From Pseudomonas sp. Au-Pse12 (GTDB lineage: Bacteria > Pseudomonadota > Gammaproteobacteria > Pseudomonadales > Pseudomonadaceae): a stretch of DNA of 64,000 nt. The stretch lies in contig NZ_JAJTTH010000001.1 of NCBI RefSeq assembly GCF_021341665.1, positions 992,001 to 1,056,000 on the forward strand, written 5' to 3'. A program made the translations under genes and the position numbers. How positions within the stretch are numbered: position 1 is the first letter of the stretch; each line of letters begins with the position of its first letter. This document shows, piece by piece, positions 52,670-61,200 of this stretch. The notes beneath the pieces were generated by a model. It searched no databases, was not told where the DNA came from, and saw only the letters and a list, made by a program, of their open reading frames with translations.

Positions 52670-53620
52670 TCAGCTGAGCAGCACCACGCCGCCTGGCAGT
52701 TCGGTGCATTTGGCGCCGTAGGCGTCGCGGATCAGCAAGGCCACGCCCGCCAGCTGGTTGAGGTTGAAACGCGCCTGGACCTTGCGCTTGCCCAGTTCGG
52801 CGTTGAGCAACACCAGCATCCCCGGGCGGTAACGGTTGATCTCGCTGATCACCGTGTTGAGGCTGGCGTTGTCGAACACCAGGACCTGTTCGCGCCAGGC
52901 GATCACGCTGTGCGGGTCGACCGCCTGGGGTTCGCCCACGCCGTGCGGGTCGTAGGTCAGCTGGCGGCCGCTGTCGAGGCGGACGCTGCGCCCGCCCACG
53001 TCCACCTGCACACTGCCTTCGATGCAGGTGACGCACACTTGATGGTCGGTGTTGCGCAGGTTGAAGCGCGCCTGGCGCGCACTGAGCCAGCCCTCGCCAG
53101 CCTGGACCTTGAGCGGTTGCAGGCGCTGGCTGAAGACTTCGACCTCACCTTCCAGCAGCTCGATGCCCTGCTCGCCCGCCCCCAGGTCGCGACGGCTGAC
53201 GCGGGTCTGGGTGTTGAGCTCCAGGCTGACGCCTTCGGCCAGGTCCACCCGGCGCTGCTCGCCGACGTCGGTGCTGAAGTCGGCGGTCAATCCGGCAAAC
53301 CCGCCCGGCACCGTGAAGCGCACCATGAACAGTGCCGCCGAGGCCGCCAGCGCGCCGCCGAGAAAGGCCCGGCGCGCGAAATGCCGCGGCCGTGATTGCT
53401 GCTCCAGCTGTTGCGCAGCCGGTTGCAGGCCATGCCACAGGGCCTTGGTCTGTTCGAAGGCGGCCGCGTGCCGCGGGCTTTGCGCGCACCATTGGCGCAG
53501 CGCCCGGGCATCGGCGGCGGTGGCCTGCCCTGACGTCAGGAGGACCAGCCAGTCCCGGGCTTCGCTCAGCAGTTGCTGGTCCGCCGAGACCTGGGGAGTG
53601 GGGAGGCTAAAAATGTTCAA
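52670..53620 (-). CDS. vreR: FecR-family anti-sigma factor (VreR)
   Basis: 316 residues. The N-terminal anti-sigma domain, about 15-65 (EARDWLVLLTSGQATAADARALRQWCAQSPRHAAAFEQTKALW), is the DUF4880/FecR start. One membrane helix lies at about 87-107 (AFLGGALAASAALFMVRFTV), followed by a periplasmic FecR domain (DVGEQRRVDLAEGVSLELNTQTRV ... GEVEVFSQRLQPLKVQAGEGWL) and an STN-like end (VFDNASLNTVISEINRYRPGMLVL). It holds VreI inactive until signalled from the periplasm. Encoded 39 bases after vreI. Confidence 0.88.
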   Translation of the reverse strand: MNIFSLPTPQVSADQQLLSEARDWLVLLTSGQATAADARALRQWCAQSPRHAAAFEQTKALWHGLQPAAQQLEQQSRPRHFARRAFLGGALAASAALFMVRFTVPGGFAGLTADFSTDVGEQRRVDLAEGVSLELNTQTRVSRRDLGAGEQGIELLEGEVEVFSQRLQPLKVQAGEGWLSARQARFNLRNTDHQVCVTCIEGSVQVDVGGRSVRLDSGRQLTYDPHGVGEPQAVDPHSVIAWREQVLVFDNASLNTVISEINRYRPGMLVLLNAELGKRKVQARFNLNQLAGVALLIRDAYGAKCTELPGGVVLLS

Positions 53621-53659
53621 GCGCGCAGGTTCTCACGGATTGATCAGGGGCTCTTTTGT

Positions 53660-54205
53660 CTAGGACGGTTTTCCGGCCCCGGGACCGAACCGCTGAATGA
53701 CTTTTCTTTCCAGGCGCAAGGCGCAGTGGCCAAGGGCGGCCTTGAGTTCCTTCTCCACCATCCGTGTGGAAATGCCAAAACGCTGGGAGATCTCCAGGTG
53801 CGGCGCCTCTTCCAGGCGTGCGGCGATAAAGATCTTGCGCCGCCGCGCCGGCAGTTCGTAGAGGGCCTTGAGCAGGGTCTGGATTTCTTTCTGGCCGCCC
53901 ACCACCCGCGAAGGGTCCTGGGCCTCGTCGGCGATCTGCAACAGCTCCTCGACCTCATCGCCGGTGAGCAGGCGGGCATCGGACTGGCGCCGGTCGGCGG
54001 CGATGTTCAACGCCATGCGATACAGGTAGGCGTTGGGTTGCACAAGGTTCGGCGGCTCTTCCATGCGGTCGACCCGCAGGTAGGTTTCGTGCAGGACGTC
54101 GTTGGCCAGGTCCTCGGAACCCAGGCGCCTGCGCAAGCGCACCCGAAAGTCCTCGTAGGACGTCAGGAACAGCCTGACCATCGTACTGTGTCCGGTATTT
54201 TTCAT
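53660..54205 (-). CDS. vreI: ECF sigma factor (VreI)
   Basis: 181 residues from ATG 54205, overlapping the vreA stop by 4 bases, with AAGGAG about 10 bases upstream. The sigma-70 region 2 is at about 8-75 (DLANDVLHETYLRV; PNAYLYRMALNIAADRRQ) and region 4 at about 115-165 (LYELPARRRKIFIAARLEEAPHLEISQRFGISTRMVEKELKAALGHC), the iron-starvation-type ECF layout. In P. aeruginosa VreI activates the neighbouring hxc, DING and pdt genes together with PhoB. The gene order here supports the same role. Confidence 0.9.
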   Translation of the reverse strand: MKNTGHSTMVRLFLTSYEDFRVRLRRRLGSEDLANDVLHETYLRVDRMEEPPNLVQPNAYLYRMALNIAADRRQSDARLLTGDEVEELLQIADEAQDPSRVVGGQKEIQTLLKALYELPARRRKIFIAARLEEAPHLEISQRFGISTRMVEKELKAALGHCALRLERKVIQRFGPGAGKPS

Positions 54206-54975
54206 ACCCCGGAAGCTCCTTCCCATTCCTTGCAGTCCATGCGTGTCCCTGTTGTGTCCGGTATCAAGAGTAAGGTCAGCGGCTGGCGCAGCGAGCTCGG
54301 CGCCGGACGCTCGACCCGGGCCTGGGCCAGGCGCTGCACCAGCGCCTCATCGCGTTGCCGGTCGCCGGTGGAACTCACCAGGCGGCTGTGCTGCACCGCG
54401 CCGTCGGCACTGACCCACAGTTGCAGCACGGCGCGAAAGCTCCCCGGCCGGGTCAGGGCCGAGCGGCACAGGCTGCGCTCCACCGCCCGTTGCAGGGCGC
54501 TGGCGTAACTGCTGTTGAGCCGCGCCGCGCGGCTGGCCCCGGCCCCCTGTTGCGCGGCCGCTGGCGTGACCTGCGGCACCTGCAGGGTGAACGCATCGCT
54601 GCGCGCATAGCGGGCCATCAGGCCGGTCCCCACCAGCAGGCGACTCAAGCCCTCGCGGGCGCTGTAGTGGCCGTTGATTCCCACCGAGCGCCGGCCCCGG
54701 GCCAGCTCCCGGTCCACCAACACCGCCATCCCGGTGGCGCGGCTGAACACCTCCAGGGCTTGGGCCAGGTCCTGCGCCGGTATCTGCAGTGCCAGCAAAC
54801 GCTGCGAATCGACTCGCGGCGGCTCTGCGGCCGGGCTCTGGGCCCAGCCCACGGGCATCGACAGCATCAGCGCGAGCCCCAGCACACAGGTCGCCAAGCC
54901 CCCGTGCAATGAAGTCCATCGCCCGACCCGCGCTCTGCGTCGCTGCACTGCGGTCCAATCCCTGAAAAGCGTCAT
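54202..54975 (-). CDS. vreA: Receptor-like signalling protein without barrel (VreA)
   Basis: 257 residues. Signal-type hydrophobic segment (about 28-46, LATCVLGLALMLSMPVGWAQ), then an STN signalling domain at about 60-130 (LQIPAQDLAQALEVFSRATGMAVLVDRELARGRRSVGINGHYSAREGLSRLLVGTGL). The C-terminal part (about 155-240) is TonB-C-like: YASALQRAVERSLCRSALTRPGSFRAVLQLWVSADGAVQHSRLVSSTG. There is no beta-barrel, so it is the atypical sensor of the PUMA3/Vre system. The start at 54975 has no good Shine-Dalgarno, so the N-terminus is uncertain. Confidence 0.83.
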   Translation of the reverse strand: MTLFRDWTAVQRRRARVGRWTSLHGGLATCVLGLALMLSMPVGWAQSPAAEPPRVDSQRLLALQIPAQDLAQALEVFSRATGMAVLVDRELARGRRSVGINGHYSAREGLSRLLVGTGLMARYARSDAFTLQVPQVTPAAAQQGAGASRAARLNSSYASALQRAVERSLCRSALTRPGSFRAVLQLWVSADGAVQHSRLVSSTGDRQRDEALVQRLAQARVERPAPSSLRQPLTLLLIPDTTGTRMDCKEWEGASGV

Positions 54976-55102
54976 CCTGAGGCCAATTTATGAATCTGGT
55001 GTTACGGCCACGGCAAAAAAACCATCACGTTTCAGGCCCGGGCTTTGCACTACACTCCGCCGGCATCGAGGCCCGATTCCGCGGGCCCGCCAGGAGGCCA
55101 GG

Positions 55103-55417
55103 ATGAAACGTTTAAGCTGCTACACCGCTGCCCTGTTACTGCTCGGCGCCCTGCCCTGGACGCTGCACGCCGAAGACGCCAGCGAGGGCTGCGTGGAAGT
55201 CAGCGTCGGCGGCTACAAGGCCCCCGACTACAACTGCCTGAGCAAACAGATGGGCAACAACCCGGACGCGGTGAAGGCCGCCCAGGCCAACCAGCAGGCC
55301 ATGGACAAGCCGGTGAACAAGCGCCCGCCGAATCAACTGGGGTTGTCGACACCGGCGGCCACCAGCGTGCGCATGGGCAATACCTTCGGCACCTCGGTCA
55401 AGCCGCAACGGCCCTGA
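55103..55417 (+). CDS. Small secreted protein of unknown function (104 aa)
   Basis: AGGAGG precedes ATG 55103. Signal peptide MKRLSCYTAALLLLGALPWTLHA, mature protein about 81 residues, with two cysteines (EGCVEVSVGGYKAPDYNCLSKQMG) likely to be disulphide-linked, and a Gln/Ala/Asn-rich middle. No family recognised. Divergent from vreA with about 130 bases between them. Confidence 0.75.
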   Translation: MKRLSCYTAALLLLGALPWTLHAEDASEGCVEVSVGGYKAPDYNCLSKQMGNNPDAVKAAQANQQAMDKPVNKRPPNQLGLSTPAATSVRMGNTFGTSVKPQRP

Positions 55418-55699
55418 GTGATGCCCCCGGGCCGCTGACCGCCACCGGGCCCGTTGCAGGGCCTGGCGGCGAGCCTGGGCAACGGCAAACGCCGCGGGCG
55501 ACGACCGCCCTGCGACCCTTCACGCACCGCGCCGCCCCCCCTTGATCGGGCCCTCCCCGTATACCGGGCGTTAACCTCGATCGCGCTAGATTGCCGCGCC
55601 TTGAAACCCGGTGCCGACAACGGCCCCGAACACCGCGCGTGGATGGCATTCGATTGCCGGCCACCGTATCATTGGCGTTTTTTTTTGCATGTTGGAAGC

Positions 55700-57064
55700 A
55701 TGGAAAGCTATAAAAAACTGATCTTGCAACGCCCCTGCCAAAGCATTTTCCTGATGGCCCTCGCGCTGTTCATGGGGCTGCAGTACAAACCGGCGGTCCT
55801 CAACTACACCACGCGCTTCGTCGACTTTGCCGACTACATGCTGCAGCACGGCATGACGCTGTTCCCCATCGCCGACGACCTGCAGCCCTACCCCGACTAC
55901 ACCATCGTCAACACGGTGCTGGTCTATCTGGCCTCGCTGCCGTTCGGCCAGCTGTCCGTGCTATCGATGGGCCTGCCCTTCTGCATCGCCGCGTCGCTGA
56001 TGCTGGTGTTCATCTACAAGCTGGGGGCCCTGCATGAGCAGAAATGGGGCGTCTGCGGCGTGCTCTTTGCGTTGTTCACCTGGGCCTTCCTCGACAGCGT
56101 CAACTCCCTGGCCCTGGACATCTACCCCGCGCTGATCACCGCGGGCTGCTTCTACCTGGCCTACTCCGCCGACTTCAAGCAGCAGCGGGGACGCCTGGCG
56201 CTGGTGTTCCTCGGCCTGATCCTGGGCTTTGCCCTGCGCGGCCCCATCGGCATGATCGGCCCGGCACTGGTGGTCGGCACCTATTACCTGCTGAGCCGGC
56301 AGTGGCGGACCCTGGTCGGGTTCTCGCTGGTCAGCGGCCTGCTGTTCGCCGCCGGGGTCGCCCTGCTGGCCTGGGCCGCCCACGTGCAGGGCGGCGATGC
56401 CTTCATGCAGGAAGTACTGGAGATGCAGGGCCTGGGCCGGATCGCCAGCGATCACTCGCCGCGCTATTACTTCTACTTCAGCGCCGGGCTGATCACCTAC
56501 AGCTTCACCGCGTTCTACGCCCTCTGCGTCATGGCCAAAAGCGGCCGCCAGTGGCTCGGCGCCCCGTCGCTGTCGGCGCCGCGCCTGCTGCTTCACCTGG
56601 GTGCCTGGTTCGTGGTGCTGATTGTGTTCTTCACCATTCCCAACTCGAAGAAAGCGCGCTACGTGCTGTCCATCACCCCGGCCATTTCCCTGCTGGCGGC
56701 CTACCTCTTCATCGACCCCACCGGCGTGTTCCGCGCCACCCGCAGACGCCTGCTGCGCCTGTGCCTGAACCTGCCGGCCATCAGTGCGGTCCTGGCGCTG
56801 CTGGTGCTGGGCTACAACAGCTTTGCCGCGCGGCCCCTGCAGCCCAACTTCGCCGGGGTGTTCGCAAGCTTTGCCCTGCTCAGCGGCGTGCGCTACTGGA
56901 TCACCCGGAAGTACGCCGGACACCGGCATTACGAGGTCATCGTCCTGGCATTCGGCGTGGCGGCCTTTCTCTTGCTGGATGGGTTCTTCTTCAATTCCAT
57001 CACCTATCACCTGGAACTGGCCAACGAGCCCACCCCCAAGTTCCTGCCTTACTGGTTCTGGTAA
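55700..57064 (+). CDS. ArnT-like polytopic membrane glycosyltransferase
   Basis: 454 residues from ATG 55700 (MESYKKLILQRP); an in-frame ATG at 55643 is possible, and neither start has an ideal Shine-Dalgarno. About eleven hydrophobic segments. The arrangement FADYMLQHGMTLFPIADDLQPYPDYTIVNTVLVYLAS, followed by LRGPIGMIGPALVVGTYYLLSRQWR and FFTIPNSKKARYVLSITPAISLLAAYLFID, follows the ArnT/PMT (GT83-like) fold, in which an early periplasmic Asp-containing loop (here DDLQPYPDY) is catalytic and KKARYVL is conserved. These enzymes move a sugar from a polyprenyl carrier to lipid or protein outside the membrane. The acceptor is unknown, and no arn genes adjoin it. Confidence 0.8.
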   Translation: MESYKKLILQRPCQSIFLMALALFMGLQYKPAVLNYTTRFVDFADYMLQHGMTLFPIADDLQPYPDYTIVNTVLVYLASLPFGQLSVLSMGLPFCIAASLMLVFIYKLGALHEQKWGVCGVLFALFTWAFLDSVNSLALDIYPALITAGCFYLAYSADFKQQRGRLALVFLGLILGFALRGPIGMIGPALVVGTYYLLSRQWRTLVGFSLVSGLLFAAGVALLAWAAHVQGGDAFMQEVLEMQGLGRIASDHSPRYYFYFSAGLITYSFTAFYALCVMAKSGRQWLGAPSLSAPRLLLHLGAWFVVLIVFFTIPNSKKARYVLSITPAISLLAAYLFIDPTGVFRATRRRLLRLCLNLPAISAVLALLVLGYNSFAARPLQPNFAGVFASFALLSGVRYWITRKYAGHRHYEVIVLAFGVAAFLLLDGFFFNSITYHLELANEPTPKFLPYWFW

Positions 57065-57347
57065 GGCGGGCATCCCCCCGGTTCAGCGCCGCACCCTGGG
57101 TGCGGCCACCTCCAGGCCCGCTGAGCCCGGCCGCAAGCGCGCAACGCGGTCCACCGGCATCGTGCAAGATTTGGTAACACTCCCGGGCACCCCCGGCCAT
57201 GCAACGGAACTGGCACCGTGCTGTCACATCGCAATCGGTAACGGCAGAGGTCGTGCGGCGCACGCCTGATCGACTGCCACAGGTTACCGGCCTGGGCCCG
57301 CCCCCCAAGTGGCCGGCCATACTCCATCAAGGCTGAAAGAGCGAACC

Positions 57348-58163
57348 ATGAAGCAAAATATCCTCCTCGTATCCGTCTGTGCCGCCCTGCTGCAGGCCTG
57401 CACCCCGGTTTCCACTGCCCCTGAAGGATCTTCTTCCATGCCCGCCAGCACGGCTTCCCTCAACAGCCAACCGGCGCTGCCGGCCTATTACTGGCAACTG
57501 GTCAAGGCCAGCGACGCCGCGGGCAAGCCCGTGGCGGCCCTGGACAAGGGCATCGAGCGCCAGCTGCGCCTGACCTTCGCCGGGCAGAACCTGAGCATCA
57601 GCGGCGGCTGCAACCGCCAGTTCGGCGGCTTCCAGCATGAAAAAGGCCTGCTCAAGGTGCAGCCGCTGGCTTCGACCCTGATGGCCTGCGAACCAGGCCT
57701 GATGGCCCTGGACGCGGAAATCGGCCGCCTGCTCAAGGGCGATCTGCGCACCACCTTCGGCGGCGACGAGTCGACTCCGACCCTGCAACTGGCCACCCAG
57801 GACGGCACCCTGCTCACGTTCGAAGGCCAGCCCACCCCGGAAACCCGCTACGGCAGCCAGGGCCAGACCCGCTTCCTGGAAGTGGCGGCCCAGACCGTCA
57901 AGTGCAGCCATCCACTCATTCCCAACTTCCAGTGCCTGCAAGTGCGTGAGCGGCGTTACGACGCCGCCGGCCTGCAACTGCCGACCCAGGACAGCTGGCA
58001 CCCGCTGTACCAGTCCATCGAGGGTTACGAGCACCAGGACGGCGTGCGCAACGTGCTGCGGGTGAAGCAATACGAATGGAAGAATGCCCCCGCCGACGCC
58101 CCGTCCAGCGTCTATGTGCTGGACATGGTGGTCGAGCAGGACGCCTCGGCCAAGGCCCGCTAA
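57348..58163 (+). CDS. META-domain (HslJ-like) lipoprotein with DUF4377-like C-terminus
   Basis: 271 residues from ATG 57348. The lipobox LLQAC (Cys18) marks an outer-membrane lipoprotein. A META/HslJ domain lies at about 45-150 (YYWQLVKASDAAG...LSISGGCNRQFGGFQ...STLMACEPGLMALDAEI). The end (about 165-265: EVAAQTVKCSHPLIPNFQCLQVRERRYDAAGLQLPTQDSWHPLYQSIEGYEHQDG) matches DUF4377. META proteins are linked to stress or envelope functions, without known chemistry. Terminated by the hairpin at 58203. Confidence 0.85.
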   Translation: MKQNILLVSVCAALLQACTPVSTAPEGSSSMPASTASLNSQPALPAYYWQLVKASDAAGKPVAALDKGIERQLRLTFAGQNLSISGGCNRQFGGFQHEKGLLKVQPLASTLMACEPGLMALDAEIGRLLKGDLRTTFGGDESTPTLQLATQDGTLLTFEGQPTPETRYGSQGQTRFLEVAAQTVKCSHPLIPNFQCLQVRERRYDAAGLQLPTQDSWHPLYQSIEGYEHQDGVRNVLRVKQYEWKNAPADAPSSVYVLDMVVEQDASAKAR

Positions 58164-58202
58164 GCGTCACCCCCCCGCTTGCCGGCACCGACGGCAGGCA
58201 AT

Positions 58203-58238
58203 AAAAAAGCCCCGTATCTTGCGATACGGGGCTTTTTT
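58203..58238. terminator. Bidirectional rho-independent terminator
   Basis: Perfect 16-bp inverted repeat: A6 GCCCCGTATC, 4-base loop, GATACGGGGC T6. It serves both the META lipoprotein gene (+) and gdhB (-), which converge here. Confidence 0.95.
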
Positions 58239-58259
58239 GCTCTGGGCGGGGTCAGGCCG

Positions 58260-61200
58260 TTACAGCACCGACTGACCGCTCATGGCCAGGTCCAGCAACT
58301 CGCGGTTGGCCACCGCGTACATGGCGTAGTCGGTGCCGCTGGCGGCACGGATCTCCACCATCATGGCGCGCCAGCGATCGGCCATGCTCGCGTTCTGCTC
58401 CAGCCACAGGGCCACGCGGGCCTCCATGTCTTCAGGCGCATCGGCCAGTTGCAGCACCTTGATGGTGATCGCCCGCTGCTGCCAGTCCACGTCATCACGG
58501 AAGGCTTCGCGCGCCGCCGCCTGCCAGTTGTTGGCCACCGGCAGGTCGCTGATCTGCTGCAGGTACCACGGCAGGTCGAGGGCACTGCCGACGGCGAAGT
58601 AGGCCTTGGCCACTTCGGCGGCATCGTGGCCAGTGACATCAGCGGCCTCGATGATCGGCAACAGGGTGTACAGGTGGGTGGTGCCTGCAACCATGCGCGC
58701 CAGCAGTTCCGGAACACCGGCTTCGACATAGGCGGTGTAACGGGCTTGCCAACCTTCGCGGGTCGGGCCTTCGAGCAGCTCGTCGAGCTTCAGGCCCAGC
58801 GCCGCCAGGTGCGGACCGAAGTGCGCGACGTCGCGCGCGGCATCCTGCTCGTTGCGCCGGCTGCGCAGGAACCAGCGAGTGGCCCGACGGCCAAGGCGCA
58901 TCAGCTCGTCCATCAGCTCCAGTTGCACCTGGGCCGAAACCTGGTGATCCAGGGCTTCGATCTGACGGAACCAGTGCGGCAGGTGGAAGATGTCCCGCAC
59001 GATCACGTAGGCACCGGCGACGTTCGCCGGGCTCATGCCGGTGGACTCCTTCAGGCGCTGCACGAAGGTGATGCCCATGTGGTTGACCAGGTCGTTGGCG
59101 ATCTGGGTGCTGACGATCTCGCGCTTCAGGCGGTGGCGACGCATGGCCTCGGAGAACTTGGCCACCAGGCTTGGCGGGAACGCGGTCTCCATGTCACGGG
59201 TCAGGTAGTCGTCATCCGGCACCAGGGACTTGAGCAGCGCTTCCTTGAGGTCGATCTTGCTGTAGGAAATCAGCACCGACAGCTCGGGACGGGTCAGGCC
59301 CTTGCCGGTCGCGGCGCGCTCGGTGAGCTGCTCCTCGGTCGGCAGGTACTCGATGGCGCGGTCCAGCTTGCCGCGGCCTTCCAGGTCGTTCATCAGGCGC
59401 TTGTACTCGGCCGCACGCTCGTAGGCACGGCGCGCCGCCAGGGACAAGGCCTGGGTCTGCTTGTAGTTGTTGCCCAGCACCAGGTTGCCGACTTCGTCGG
59501 TCATGCTCGCCAGCAGTTGGTTGCGCTGCTTGTCGGTCATGTCACCGGCCTGCACCACTTCGTTGAGCAGGATCTTGATGTTCACTTCGTGGTCGGAGCA
59601 GTCCACGCCACCGGCGTTGTCGATGAAGTCGGTGTTGGAACCGCCGCCATTGAGGCCGAACTCCACACGCCCCAGCTGGGTCATGCCGAGGTTGCCGCCC
59701 TCGCCCACCACCTTGCAGCGCAGCTCGTTGCCGTTGACGCGCAGGGCGTCGTTGGCCTTGTCGCCGACGTCGGCGTGGCTTTCGCTGCTGGCCTTGACGT
59801 AGGTGCCGATACCGCCGTTCCACAACAGGTCCACCGGCGCCTTGAGCAAGGCGTTGAGCAGCTCGGTCGGGGTCAGCTTGTCGGCCTGGATGTCGAAGCG
59901 TTCTTTCATCTGCGGCGAGATGGCAATGCTTTTGGCGCTGCGCGAGAAGATCCCGCCACCCTCGGACATGATGCTGGTGTCGTAGTCGCTCCAGGCCGAA
60001 CGCGGCAGCTCGAACATGCGCTGGCGCTCGACGAAGCTGGTGGCCGGGTTCGGGTTCGGGTCGATGAAGATGTGCAGGTGGTTGAACGCGGCCACCAGCT
60101 GCAGCTTGTCGGACATCAGCAGGCCGTTGCCGAACACGTCGCCGGCCATGTCGCCGATACCGACCACGGTGATGCTGTCTTCCTGGACATTGATCCCGCG
60201 TTCGCGGAAGTGGCGCTGCACGCCGACCCACGCACCCTTGGCGGTGATGCCCATTTTCTTGTGGTCGTAACCGGCGGAGCCGCCGGAGGCGAAGGCGTCG
60301 CCCAGCCAGAAGCCGTAGTCGATGGCGATGCCGTTGGCGATGTCGGAGAAGGTCGCGGTGCCCTTGTCCGCCGCCACCACCAGGTACGGGTCATCGTTGT
60401 CGTGACGCACCACGTTGGCCGGCGGCACCAGGGCGCCGTCCTTCAGGTTGTCGGTGATGTCCAGCAGGCCGGAAATGAAGATGCGGTAGCAGGCGATGCC
60501 CTCGGCCGCGATCTCGTCCCGGCTGCCGCCCAGTGGCAGGCGACGCGGCAGGAAGCCGCCCTTGGCGCCCACCGGCACGATCACCGAGTTCTTCACTTGC
60601 TGGGCTTTTACCAGGCCCAGGACTTCGGTGCGGAAGTCTTCCTCACGGTCGGACCAGCGCAGGCCGCCGCGGGCCACGTTGCCAAAGCGCAGGTGCACGC
60701 CTTCGACCCGTGGCGAGTAGACGAAGATCTCGAACTTGGGCACCGGCTTGGGCAGCTCGGGGATCAGGTGCGGGTTGAACTTGAAGCTGAAGTAGGACTT
60801 GTTCTGGCCGTTGGCGTCGGTCTGGTAGAAGTTGGTCCGCAGGGTGGCCTTGATCAGGTCCAGGTAGCGCCGCAGGATGCGGTCCTCGTTGAGCACCTGG
60901 ACATCGTCCAGGGCGCTGAGGATGGCTTGCTCCAGGCGCTGCTGCTTGTCTTCCAGGTCGTCGCTGGTGAGCTTGCGCGCCAGGTAGAAGCGGGTCTTGA
61001 ACAACCGGGTCAACTCGCGGGCGATGTCGGTGTGGTTGTTCAGGGTGCTGGCGATGTAACCCAGGTCGAAGCCCAGGCGGATCTGCTTCAGGTAGCGGGC
61101 GTAGGCGCGCAGCAGCGCCACGTCGCGCCATGGCAGGCCGGCGGTCAGCACCAGGCGGTTGAAGGCATCGTTCTCGGCATCGCCACGCACGATGTGGACG

